Source: Candidatus Saccharimonadota bacterium (GTDB taxonomy: Bacteria; Patescibacteriota; Saccharimonadia; Saccharimonadales; Saccharimonadaceae). From it: a stretch of 11,764 nucleotides of DNA. The position numbers and the translations under genes are program-made. How positions within the stretch are numbered: the stretch's first letter is position 1; each line of letters opens with the position of its first letter. The stretch lies in the NCBI GenBank assembly GCA_017511405.1, contig JAFWKB010000002.1, positions 1 through 11,764 of the forward strand, given 5' to 3'. Positions 1 to 5,664 of this stretch are shown piece after piece. A model generated the notes under the pieces. That model worked only from the letters and a program-made list of their open reading frames with translations, had not been told where the DNA came from and ran no database searches.

Positions 1-908
1 CGATAATCATTAGCAATTGATGGGCAATTATCATATACGGTCCGAATAAATTCATCTGATAAATTCAGAGGAGGCAAATCTGGCTCTGGCATATAACGGT
101 AATCTTGAGCATCTTCCTTGGAACGCTGTGAAGTTGTTTTTCCAGTTGCGTCTGACCAGCCACGAGTTTCTTGAATAATTCTTTCGCCTTTATCAAGAAG
201 TTTTGATTGGCGCTCATATTCGTACAAAACCGCACGTTCTATTGAGCGAAATGAATTAAGATTCTTGATTTCAGCACGAGTACCAAGCTCTTTGACTCCT
301 GGTTTTTTTAGCGATATGTTAACGTCAAAACGCATATTGCCATTATAAAGATCTCCGTTGGTGATGTCTGCGTATACCATATTGCGCCAAAGTTCATGGC
401 AATAGTCGCGTGCCTCCTCGGCGGACGTAATGTCAGGCATAGAAACAATCTCAATGAGTGGGGTGTCGACTCTATTGAGGTCAACTAAAGAATAAGAATC
501 GGAATGCGATAACTTTCCGGCGTCACCTTCGAGATGGGCGTGTTCAATACGCACTTTCTTACCGGAAGGAAGCTCAATATATCCTTCACCAATTATAGGA
601 GAGAAAAACTGGGTGATTTGATACCCTTTTGGTGAATCTGGGTAGAAATAATGTTTTCTATCAAAACGGGAGTGCGGATTAATCTTTGCGTTCATAGCAG
701 CACCTGCGCGAATTGCAAGCTTAATAGCCTCACCGTTTAAACGTGGCAACATGCCAGGGAGAGCATAATCCACTGGCGATACACAGGAGTTTGGTTCTTT
801 TCCTCTTGCGTCATTGTCTACTTCGGAAAAAAGTTTGGTCTTAGTTTTTAATTGGACGTGAGTTTCGATTCCGATTGTTATTTCATATTTTTGTGTCTTT
901 TCAGTCAT
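1..908 (-). CDS. gatB: Asp-tRNA(Asn)/Glu-tRNA(Gln) amidotransferase subunit B, N-terminal part
   Basis: GatB is the kinase subunit of GatCAB. It phosphorylates the side-chain carboxyl of mischarged Glu-tRNA(Gln) or Asp-tRNA(Asn) so that ammonia from GatA can amidate it. The gene runs off the left edge: 302 codons are visible of a family-typical ~475-480, so the C-terminal helical and tail (YqeY-like) domains are missing. Visible landmarks are GIETHVQLKT (13-22), HYFYPDSPKGYQITQ (86-100), SLVDLNR (140-146), TPLIEIVS (149-156), EIKNLNSFRS (213-222), QETRGW (246-251) and DYRYMPEPDLPP (269-280). Two usually conserved spots differ: the CPVC-type segment is SCVSPVD (41-47), and HLEEDAGK is HLEGDAGK (125-132). 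The ATG overlaps the upstream stop by 1 nt (TAATG), and a good Shine-Dalgarno (AGGAG, 7 nt spacer) lies inside the upstream gene, consistent with coupled translation. Confidence 0.97.
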   Translation of the reverse strand, partial: MTEKTQKYEITIGIETHVQLKTKTKLFSEVDNDARGKEPNSCVSPVDYALPGMLPRLNGEAIKLAIRAGAAMNAKINPHSRFDRKHYFYPDSPKGYQITQFFSPIIGEGYIELPSGKKVRIEHAHLEGDAGKLSHSDSYSLVDLNRVDTPLIEIVSMPDITSAEEARDYCHELWRNMVYADITNGDLYNGNMRFDVNISLKKPGVKELGTRAEIKNLNSFRSIERAVLYEYERQSKLLDKGERIIQETRGWSDATGKTTSQRSKEDAQDYRYMPEPDLPPLNLSDEFIRTVYDNCPSIANDY

Positions 909-1330
909 TAAATAGCTCCTAAATCTTTTAAAGCTTGGCGATAGATTGCAAGTGCGCGTTTCGCTTCCAAGTATTCAACGGAAAAGCGCGGCTCGTGCGC
1001 AATTTGGTTGCGTAGTTTATGAACATGCCAAACTGAATTTAATTTTGAAAATTTTTCTTTGCCACACTTCTTAAGGCGGTCACCCATAGTTCTTCCAGGT
1101 ATGCCCATTTCATGCATGGCTTTATCTAGAAGCTTGTCCGCTTCAACAATCGACATATTATAGCTTGTTGGGTTTTCTTTTTTAAGTGAGTTTTCAATAG
1201 CCAAAAAATCTGTTTGATATTCAATTTTGTCGAAAGTGTAGCTCTTGTGAGATGTAAGCAGGATTGCTATAAAAATCAAAATACCAACAACGAGAATTGA
1301 GCCAAAAAGAGTAATGAACGAAGGCTCCAT
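908..1330 (-). CDS. Membrane-anchored HEPN-like small protein inside the gat operon
   Basis: This 140-aa protein has one hydrophobic N-terminal segment (about 8-26) followed by a soluble, largely helical domain. I do not recognise it as a named family. The segment KLRNQIAHEP (105-114) contains R107-N-x-x-x-H112, which matches the Rx4-6H signature of HEPN domains, many of which are ribonucleases or nucleic-acid/nucleotide-binding helical bundles. Helices with ADKLLDKAM (64-72) and a C-terminal EAKRALAIYRQALKDLG (122-138) surround it, as expected for a four-helix HEPN fold. The gene overlaps gatA upstream and gatB downstream by 1 nt each (both TAATG) and has an AGAGG Shine-Dalgarno, so it is clearly expressed with GatCAB. 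A role in tRNA or membrane association is inference. It could equally be a non-catalytic lineage-specific protein that merely resembles HEPN. Confidence 0.85.
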   Translation of the reverse strand: MEPSFITLFGSILVVGILIFIAILLTSHKSYTFDKIEYQTDFLAIENSLKKENPTSYNMSIVEADKLLDKAMHEMGIPGRTMGDRLKKCGKEKFSKLNSVWHVHKLRNQIAHEPRFSVEYLEAKRALAIYRQALKDLGAI

Positions 1331-2715
1331 TATATAAGTTCCTCTACAAGTTCTAGCAAATTTTTATCACTACGGCGTGGGCCAATAAGTTGTAGCCCGA
1401 GGGGGAGCCTCGGCGAGGAAGAAGTAAAGCCAGATGGAAAAGCCACGGCCGGTAAACCAGCGAGATTAACTGGGACACTCATTACGTCTTCAAGATACAT
1501 AGAAACCGGGTCATTGACTTTTTCGCCAAGTTTAAAAGCGGGGTTCGGAGCGACAGGAGACAAAATTGCGTCGACTTTTTTGAAAGCCGAATTAAACTCA
1601 TTGATAATTAGAGTGCGGGCTTTGGCGGCCTTAAGAAAATAGGCATCGTAGAATCCCGAACTTAAGACAAAATTTCCAATCATAATGCGACGTTTGTTTT
1701 CGCGCATAAAGCCTTCGGAACGTGTATTAGAAAATAAATCGCCAAGTGTTTTTGAATCTTTCGAACGAAAAGCATAGCGAATTCCGTCATATCGAGAGAG
1801 GTTAGATGCAACTTCGGCCGGTTGAATTATGTAATAGGTCGCGAGAGCGTATTGTAGAGCAGGAAGCGAAAGCTCGACTATTTCATAGCCCTTAGATTTA
1901 GCGAGTGATAGCTTATTTTCGAGAGAGGCTTTTAACTCTGGGTTTAAAGCGGGTGATTCTATAAATTCTTTAACGAAGCCAAGTTTTTTCTTTTCCAGTT
2001 TTGTGTCGGCAATTCCGTAATAATCCGGAAGGCTCGTTTCGTCTTTTTCGTCTAGACCAGAGGTTACCTCCATCAATAAGTCCAAATCTGAAGCAGTTTT
2101 AGCAAAGAAGCCAACGACGTCGGTGGAAGAAGCCATAGCAACAACCCCATAACGAGAAATAGTTCCGTACGTTGGTTTTATACCAAAAACTCCGTTAAAT
2201 GATGCCGGTTGGCGAATCGAACCACCAGTATCTGTTCCTGTAGCAAATTCAACACAGTCAAGTGCAACTGCCACCGCTGAACCGCCAGATGAGCCACCAG
2301 CTACGCGGTCTTTTGCGAAGGCGTTTTTAGTTGGGCCAAAAAAGGAATTTTCTGTAGAGGAACCGTGAGCGAAGGCGTCCAGGTTCGTCCGGGCAACCAT
2401 GATCGCCCCCTCGTCTTCTAGTTTTTTAACAGATGTGGCATCGATTGGGCTTTTCAATCCAGTCAAAATATTTGCAGACGCCGTAGTCTCTCCTTGCTTA
2501 GAAAGAAAATTATCTTTAAGGGCATAAGGAACGCCGGCGAGCCGACCGACTTTTTCACCGTTTTTGATTTTTTTATCAATTTCTTCGGCTTTTTTCAAGG
2601 CAGCATCACGATTGATGAAAGTGAATATATTATAATCTTTATTATATTGTTCGATTTTTCCCAAGGCAGCTTTTACCAAGGAAACTGCGCTAGTGGAGGA
2701 ATTTGCTATTTTCAT
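1330..2715 (-). CDS. gatA: Asp-tRNA(Asn)/Glu-tRNA(Gln) amidotransferase subunit A (amidase)
   Basis: GatA hydrolyses glutamine (or asparagine) to release ammonia, which is channelled to GatB. The 461-aa protein is a standard amidase-signature enzyme. The Ser-cisSer-Lys triad is visible: K67 in YALKDNF, S142 in the GGSSGGS glycine/serine loop, and the nucleophile S166 in GTDTGGSIRQPA. The 75- and 24-residue spacings match my recollection of the triad in characterised GatA. It is slightly shorter than the usual ~485 aa, mainly at the C-terminus. The start lies 2 nt after the gatC stop, and the stop overlaps the next gene (TAATG). No strong Shine-Dalgarno is seen at this start, so translation probably depends on coupling with gatC. 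Confidence 0.98.
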   Translation of the reverse strand: MKIANSSTSAVSLVKAALGKIEQYNKDYNIFTFINRDAALKKAEEIDKKIKNGEKVGRLAGVPYALKDNFLSKQGETTASANILTGLKSPIDATSVKKLEDEGAIMVARTNLDAFAHGSSTENSFFGPTKNAFAKDRVAGGSSGGSAVAVALDCVEFATGTDTGGSIRQPASFNGVFGIKPTYGTISRYGVVAMASSTDVVGFFAKTASDLDLLMEVTSGLDEKDETSLPDYYGIADTKLEKKKLGFVKEFIESPALNPELKASLENKLSLAKSKGYEIVELSLPALQYALATYYIIQPAEVASNLSRYDGIRYAFRSKDSKTLGDLFSNTRSEGFMRENKRRIMIGNFVLSSGFYDAYFLKAAKARTLIINEFNSAFKKVDAILSPVAPNPAFKLGEKVNDPVSMYLEDVMSVPVNLAGLPAVAFPSGFTSSSPRLPLGLQLIGPRRSDKNLLELVEELI

Positions 2716-2717
2716 AA

Positions 2718-3005
2718 TTATAAAACTTTCGGGACTTTAATTTGGTTATCGATCGATTCTTTTGTTAAAGCAAGCAGTTCTTCCCTATCAGCGTCTTGAG
2801 GAATAATCTCGTCAGCACGCCAAACGTTCTCCATCTCAAAAACTTGATATGTGGGTTCGACATTTTCGGTATCGAGTTCATCAAGTTTAGAGACGTATTT
2901 CAAGATATTCTCTAAGTCCTTTGTTAAAACTTCTTTTTCCTTTTTATCAAGAGTGAAGTTTGATAGATTTGCAAGGTGTTCGATTTCTTTTTCGCTAATA
3001 TTCAT
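2718..3005 (-). CDS. gatC: Asp-tRNA(Asn)/Glu-tRNA(Gln) amidotransferase subunit C
   Basis: GatC is the small subunit that wraps around GatA and tethers it to GatB. At 95 aa the length is typical. The N-terminal ISEKEIEHLANLSNFTLD helix, the EKEVLTKDLENILKYVSKLDELDTENVEPTY core and the C-terminal N-V-W-R-A-D-E segment are characteristic of the family. It is the first gene of the gatC-gatA-orf-gatB operon. It has no leader: an extended -10 (TGTTATAAT) ends 7 nt before the ATG, so the mRNA is predicted to start essentially at the start codon. Presence of GatCAB implies that Gln-tRNA and/or Asn-tRNA are made by the indirect transamidation route in this organism (family knowledge). Confidence 0.96.
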   Translation of the reverse strand: MNISEKEIEHLANLSNFTLDKKEKEVLTKDLENILKYVSKLDELDTENVEPTYQVFEMENVWRADEIIPQDADREELLALTKESIDNQIKVPKVL

Positions 3006-3012
3006 CCGTGCT

Positions 3013-3021
3013 ATTATAACA
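3013..3021 (-). promoter_or_regulatory. Extended -10 promoter of the gat operon (leaderless)
   Basis: The minus strand reads TGT-TATAAT, a perfect -10 hexamer with an extended TGn. It ends 7 nt before the gatC ATG. The hexamer 17 nt upstream (TTCATT) is a poor -35, as expected for an extended -10 promoter. No Shine-Dalgarno fits between the predicted start site and the ATG. Confidence 0.7.
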
Positions 3022-3041
3022 CGCTTAGTCGAAATAATGAA

Positions 3042-3362
3042 TTACTTGTCGAGTGCGTTAATTTGGTTTTTCAAATCTAGGATATCGTTTTTATATTCGT
3101 CGATTTGTTTATTAAGGACGCCAATTGTTTGGTTATTAAAAATGACCGCAACTAAAGCGACGATATTAAGAGCAACACTTATAACGAGTGAAACTATCAG
3201 AACTGGAAGAATCGGGAATCTCTTCTCGCGGGGAGCAGACATAATTGAAGGCGCTTGAGCCGCTGCTGGAGCTTCAGTTTCTAAGGCTTTTAGATTAATA
3301 GGTTTAGTTGATTTAAAAGTAGTTTTTGTCTTCTGACTCTCTTTTTCGCTCTCTTCACTCAT
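3042..3362 (-). CDS. Single-pass membrane protein of unknown function with C-terminal coiled coil
   Basis: This 106-aa protein has no family I recognise. It has a charged, Ser/Thr/Lys/Glu-rich N-terminus (1-20), an Ala/Pro-rich linker (30-44), one strong transmembrane helix (about 50-75), and a C-terminal amphipathic helix (about 78-104, IGVLNKQIDEYKNDILDLK...) with Leu/Ile heptad spacing suggestive of a coiled coil. The charge pattern around the helix (REKR on the N-terminal side) suggests the N-terminus is inside and the coiled coil outside. The gene sits alone between uvrB and gatC, with its own leaderless promoter and 36 nt before the gatC start. The layout vaguely resembles small divisome proteins of the FtsL/FtsB type (short cytoplasmic tail, TM, coiled coil), but no diagnostic motif supports that. 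Confidence 0.85.
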   Translation of the reverse strand: MSEESEKESQKTKTTFKSTKPINLKALETEAPAAAQAPSIMSAPREKRFPILPVLIVSLVISVALNIVALVAVIFNNQTIGVLNKQIDEYKNDILDLKNQINALDK

Positions 3363-3368
3363 ATTATG

Positions 3369-3377
3369 ATTTTAGCA
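3369..3377 (-). promoter_or_regulatory. Extended -10 promoter of the 106-aa membrane protein gene (leaderless)
   Basis: TGC-TAAAAT on the minus strand ends 6 nt before the ATG at 3362, so the predicted +1 is the A of the start codon. No convincing -35 was seen. It lies in the short gap after the uvrB stop. Confidence 0.6.
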
Positions 3378-3386
3378 TAAACTTAG

Positions 3387-5402
3387 TTATTTATTAAGGG
3401 TTTTTCTACTTTTCGTCAGATTTTCAATATCGTTGATTTGGTCACGAAGAAGAGCAGCACGTTCAAATTCAAGGTTAACCGCCGCTAGTTTCATTTGCGA
3501 GGTAAGTTCTTTAACAAGAGAAGGTAATTCTTCCTTGGGGATATGCTTAATATCGAGTTTAGACTCGACTGATTTTTCTGGAATAATCGCACGAAGGCCT
3601 GCGGAAATTTCTTTACTCACCGATTTAGGCACAATCCCATGCTTTATATTATATTTCTCCTGTATCTCTCGACGGCGAGCCGTTTCAGAAATGGCTTTTT
3701 CCATACTCTCGGTGACTATATCGGCATACATTATTACCTTCCCCTCCACATGGCGTGCTGCGCGTCCGATTGTTTGGATTAAAGCCGACTCAGAACGCAA
3801 GAATCCTTCTTTATCGGCGTCAAGAATTGCTACGAGTGAGACTTCGGGAAGGTCTAGGCCTTCTCGGAGTAAGTTAATACCGACCAGAACGTCATAAACT
3901 CCGGCTCTTAAATCTCGAAGAATATCACCTCGCTCAAGGGTATCTATATCGGAATGGATGTAGGCGGTTTTGACGCCGCGTTCTTTAAGATGGTCGGTTA
4001 AATCTTCCGCCATTCGCTTCGTGAGAGTAGTAACAAGCGTCCTTTGATGTTTGGCGATTCGTTTGTCAATTTCTTCCATCAAATCGTCAATTTGATGTTC
4101 GGAAGGCCGGACTTCAATTTCAGGGTCGAGTAAGCCAGTAGGTCGAATTACTTGTTCGGCAGGTTTTGGACAATTTGAAAGTTCATATTCGCCTGGGGTT
4201 GCAGAGACGTATATTGCGTGAGAAATGTGCCGATGGAATTCAGGAAAGGTTAATGGACGATTGTCCAATGCAGAAGGGAGCCGAAAACCATAATCGACCA
4301 AATTAAGCTTTCTAGCATGGTCTCCATTATACATGCCTCTAACTTGAGGGAGGGTCATATGCGACTCATCAACAAGGAGTAGAAAATCCTTCGGAAAGAA
4401 ATCAAGAAGGGTCGAAGGCGGTTCGCCGGCTTTACGACCTTCGAGGTGACGGGAATAATTCTCGATTCCTTTTACGAATCCAGTTTCTTTAAGCATTTCG
4501 AGGTCGTATTTTATTCTTTGAGTAAGGCGCTGAGCTTCGAGATATTTCTGATGGCGCTCAAAGAATGCAAGACGTTCTTTATACTCTTTTTCAATCGAAA
4601 CTAAGGCGCGTTGAAGATCGGATTTGGGGGTAGCATAGTGAGTATTCGGAAATATATGAATATGATCTGGCTTCTCACGGATTTCTCCGGTTAGAGGTTC
4701 GATAATTCTAACGTTTTCGAGAGTGTCAAAACCGAATTCAAAGCGATAACCCCATTCACCAGAAGCAGGAAATAAGTCGATCGTGTCGCCCATAACCCGA
4801 AAATTCCCACGCTCAAAAGCGAGATCGTTACGATGGTATTGCATCGAAACAAGAGTGCGAATAAAAGAGAGTTGGTCGGGGACAGGTATTTCTCCTTCGG
4901 TTACCCAACCTGTATTTCTCTTCCAAAGAGGAAAAGACATTTCTTGATAGTTGGCAGGAGAGCCGATACCATAAATACAAGAAACCGAAGCGACAATTAT
5001 TACATCATTACGGGTAAGTAAAGCTTCAGTTGCACCATGTCGAAGACGGTCGATTTCTTCGTTAATGGCGGAATCTTTTTCAATATAGGTATCCGTCGAG
5101 GCAATGTAGGCCTCAGGTTGATAATAATCAAAATATGAAACGAAATAATGCACCTCATTTTTAGGAAAGAATTCGCGGAACTCGGAATATAGTTGGGCTG
5201 CGAGGGTTTTATTATGTGCTAGAACAAGAGTAGGTTTGCCATAGTTTTGGATTAGATTCGCCATCGTAAAAGTCTTCCCTGAGCCAGTAACCCCGAGAAG
5301 AACTTGTTCTTTAATTCCCTCTTTAAGTCCCTTGGTAAGTGCGGCGATTGCAGTCGGTTGATCTCCGGTAGGCTGATATTTCGACACCAATTCAAATTTC
5401 AT
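3387..5402 (-). CDS. uvrB: Excinuclease ABC subunit B
   Basis: UvrB is the damage-verifying helicase-like subunit of nucleotide excision repair. It receives the lesion from UvrA2 and recruits UvrC for dual incision. From the ATG at 5402 the protein is 671 aa, essentially the length of E. coli UvrB. Seen in order: Walker A GVTGSGKT (37-44); the beta-hairpin with its aromatic cluster YFDYYQPEAY (90-99); motif II DESH (345-348); SATPG (400-404); RPTGLLDP (420-427); motif VI QTIGRAARH; and a C-terminal UVR domain (last ~35 residues) that contacts UvrC. An alternative TTG start at 5420 would add six codons read straight across the -10 box, so I reject it. It is monocistronic, with its own leaderless promoter just downstream of the small-RNA terminator. 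Confidence 0.98.
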   Translation of the reverse strand: MKFELVSKYQPTGDQPTAIAALTKGLKEGIKEQVLLGVTGSGKTFTMANLIQNYGKPTLVLAHNKTLAAQLYSEFREFFPKNEVHYFVSYFDYYQPEAYIASTDTYIEKDSAINEEIDRLRHGATEALLTRNDVIIVASVSCIYGIGSPANYQEMSFPLWKRNTGWVTEGEIPVPDQLSFIRTLVSMQYHRNDLAFERGNFRVMGDTIDLFPASGEWGYRFEFGFDTLENVRIIEPLTGEIREKPDHIHIFPNTHYATPKSDLQRALVSIEKEYKERLAFFERHQKYLEAQRLTQRIKYDLEMLKETGFVKGIENYSRHLEGRKAGEPPSTLLDFFPKDFLLLVDESHMTLPQVRGMYNGDHARKLNLVDYGFRLPSALDNRPLTFPEFHRHISHAIYVSATPGEYELSNCPKPAEQVIRPTGLLDPEIEVRPSEHQIDDLMEEIDKRIAKHQRTLVTTLTKRMAEDLTDHLKERGVKTAYIHSDIDTLERGDILRDLRAGVYDVLVGINLLREGLDLPEVSLVAILDADKEGFLRSESALIQTIGRAARHVEGKVIMYADIVTESMEKAISETARRREIQEKYNIKHGIVPKSVSKEISAGLRAIIPEKSVESKLDIKHIPKEELPSLVKELTSQMKLAAVNLEFERAALLRDQINDIENLTKSRKTLNK

Positions 5403-5408
5403 AGAACA

Positions 5409-5417
5409 ATTATAGCA
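5409..5417 (-). promoter_or_regulatory. Extended -10 promoter of uvrB (leaderless)
   Basis: TGC-TATAAT on the minus strand ends 6 nt before the uvrB ATG, placing +1 on the start codon. The region 17 nt upstream (TATGTT) is not a good -35. No LexA-type operator was recognised beside it. Confidence 0.7.
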
Positions 5418-5434
5418 CAAGTTTTTAGGGCAAC

Positions 5435-5459
5435 ATAAAAGTCGGGCCTTAACCCGACT
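5435..5459 (-). terminator. Intrinsic terminator of the candidate small RNA
   Basis: On the minus strand a perfect 7-bp G/C-rich stem (AGTCGGG / CCCGACT) with a 6-nt loop (TTAAGG) is followed by TTTAT, giving four consecutive U after the C of the stem. It lies 18 nt upstream of the uvrB -10 element and separates the small RNA from uvrB. On the plus strand the hairpin is not followed by a T tract. Confidence 0.7.
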
Positions 5460-5577
5460 CGCTGATGCGCGCCCACCCTAGGGCACATTGTTTTGTTTTA
5501 ATCCGCTGTTTTTGTTTTTAATGTAGTCTCCACACTCCACTAAGATGTCAGTGGAACCCTGTGAAGCGTATCAGCTT
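5435..5577 (-). ncRNA. Candidate structured small RNA of unknown family (obgE-uvrB intergenic)
   Basis: A consensus promoter and an intrinsic terminator, both on the minus strand, delimit about 143 nt with no ORF. The RNA folds by hand into a four-way junction. The closing stem pairs 5566-5575 with 5461-5470 (9 of 10 pairs, one A-C mismatch). Hairpin 1 pairs 5560-5565 with 5529-5534 and 5550-5554 with 5537-5541, with an 8-nt loop. Hairpin 2 pairs 5520-5524 with 5485-5489 and encloses a 30-nt A/C-rich loop, which carries GCGG in its middle. Hairpin 3 pairs 5481-5484 with 5471-5474. The closing stem abuts hairpins 1 and 3, and the terminator hairpin follows after 1 nt. It lacks the SRP RNA GGAA apical loop, is too short for tmRNA or RNase P RNA, and is not clearly 6S-like (no single long stem with a central bubble). 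Function unknown. Confidence 0.62.
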
Positions 5578-5602
5578 AAGGTTATTTTATTAAACTTAAG
5601 CT
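5573..5602. repeat. 8-bp inverted repeat flanking the -10 box of the small-RNA promoter
   Basis: AGCTTAAG at 5573-5580 and CTTAAGCT at 5595-5602 are perfect inverted arms separated by 14 bp. The -10 hexamer (5584-5589) lies in the spacer, and the downstream arm covers the predicted +1 (5577). This geometry is typical of a repressor operator. The core CTTAAG is itself palindromic, so the arms are also direct repeats. The downstream arm overlaps the 5' strand of the RNA closing stem. Confidence 0.5.
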
Positions 5603-5612
5603 TTGATGTCAA
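5584..5612 (-). promoter_or_regulatory. Consensus -35/-10 promoter of the candidate small RNA
   Basis: The minus strand has a perfect -35 TTGACA (5612-5607), a 17-nt spacer and a -10 TAAAAT (5589-5584). The predicted +1 is an A at about 5577, immediately before the closing stem of the RNA. It is the only promoter in the window with a full consensus -35, and the only one not abutting an ATG, which fits a non-coding transcript. Confidence 0.75.
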
Positions 5613-5627
5613 TAGGTTCCCGTGATA

Positions 5628-5654
5628 AATATGTTGTAATTTTTACAACATATT
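5628..5654. repeat. Perfect 12-bp inverted repeat downstream of obgE
   Basis: AATATGTTGTAA (5628-5639) and TTACAACATATT (5643-5654) are perfect inverted arms around a 3-base spacer, starting 10 nt after the obgE stop. It could fold as an A/T-rich terminator hairpin for obgE, but no clean U tract follows on the minus strand (TATC). The high symmetry and the position ~16 bp upstream of the small-RNA -35 also fit a protein-binding operator. I cannot decide between them from sequence alone. Confidence 0.6.
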
Positions 5655-5664
5655 GAAAATAATT

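Noticed and set aside
2851..3897. Plus-strand ORFs opposite gatC, the 106-aa gene and uvrB
   Set aside because: They lie antisense to well-supported genes, have no recognisable domains, and cross gene boundaries and promoters.
5403..5420. Upstream alternative start of uvrB (adds six residues beginning at a TTG)
   Set aside because: Those codons read through the TGC-TATAAT promoter element and lie upstream of the predicted transcription start. The usual UvrB N-terminus begins at the ATG at 5402.
5435..5577. SRP (4.5S) RNA, tmRNA or tracrRNA identity for the small RNA
   Set aside because: There is no GGAA apical loop or SRP core, no tRNA-like ends or tag ORF, and no CRISPR repeats or cas genes in the window. 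The length and four-way junction do not fit.
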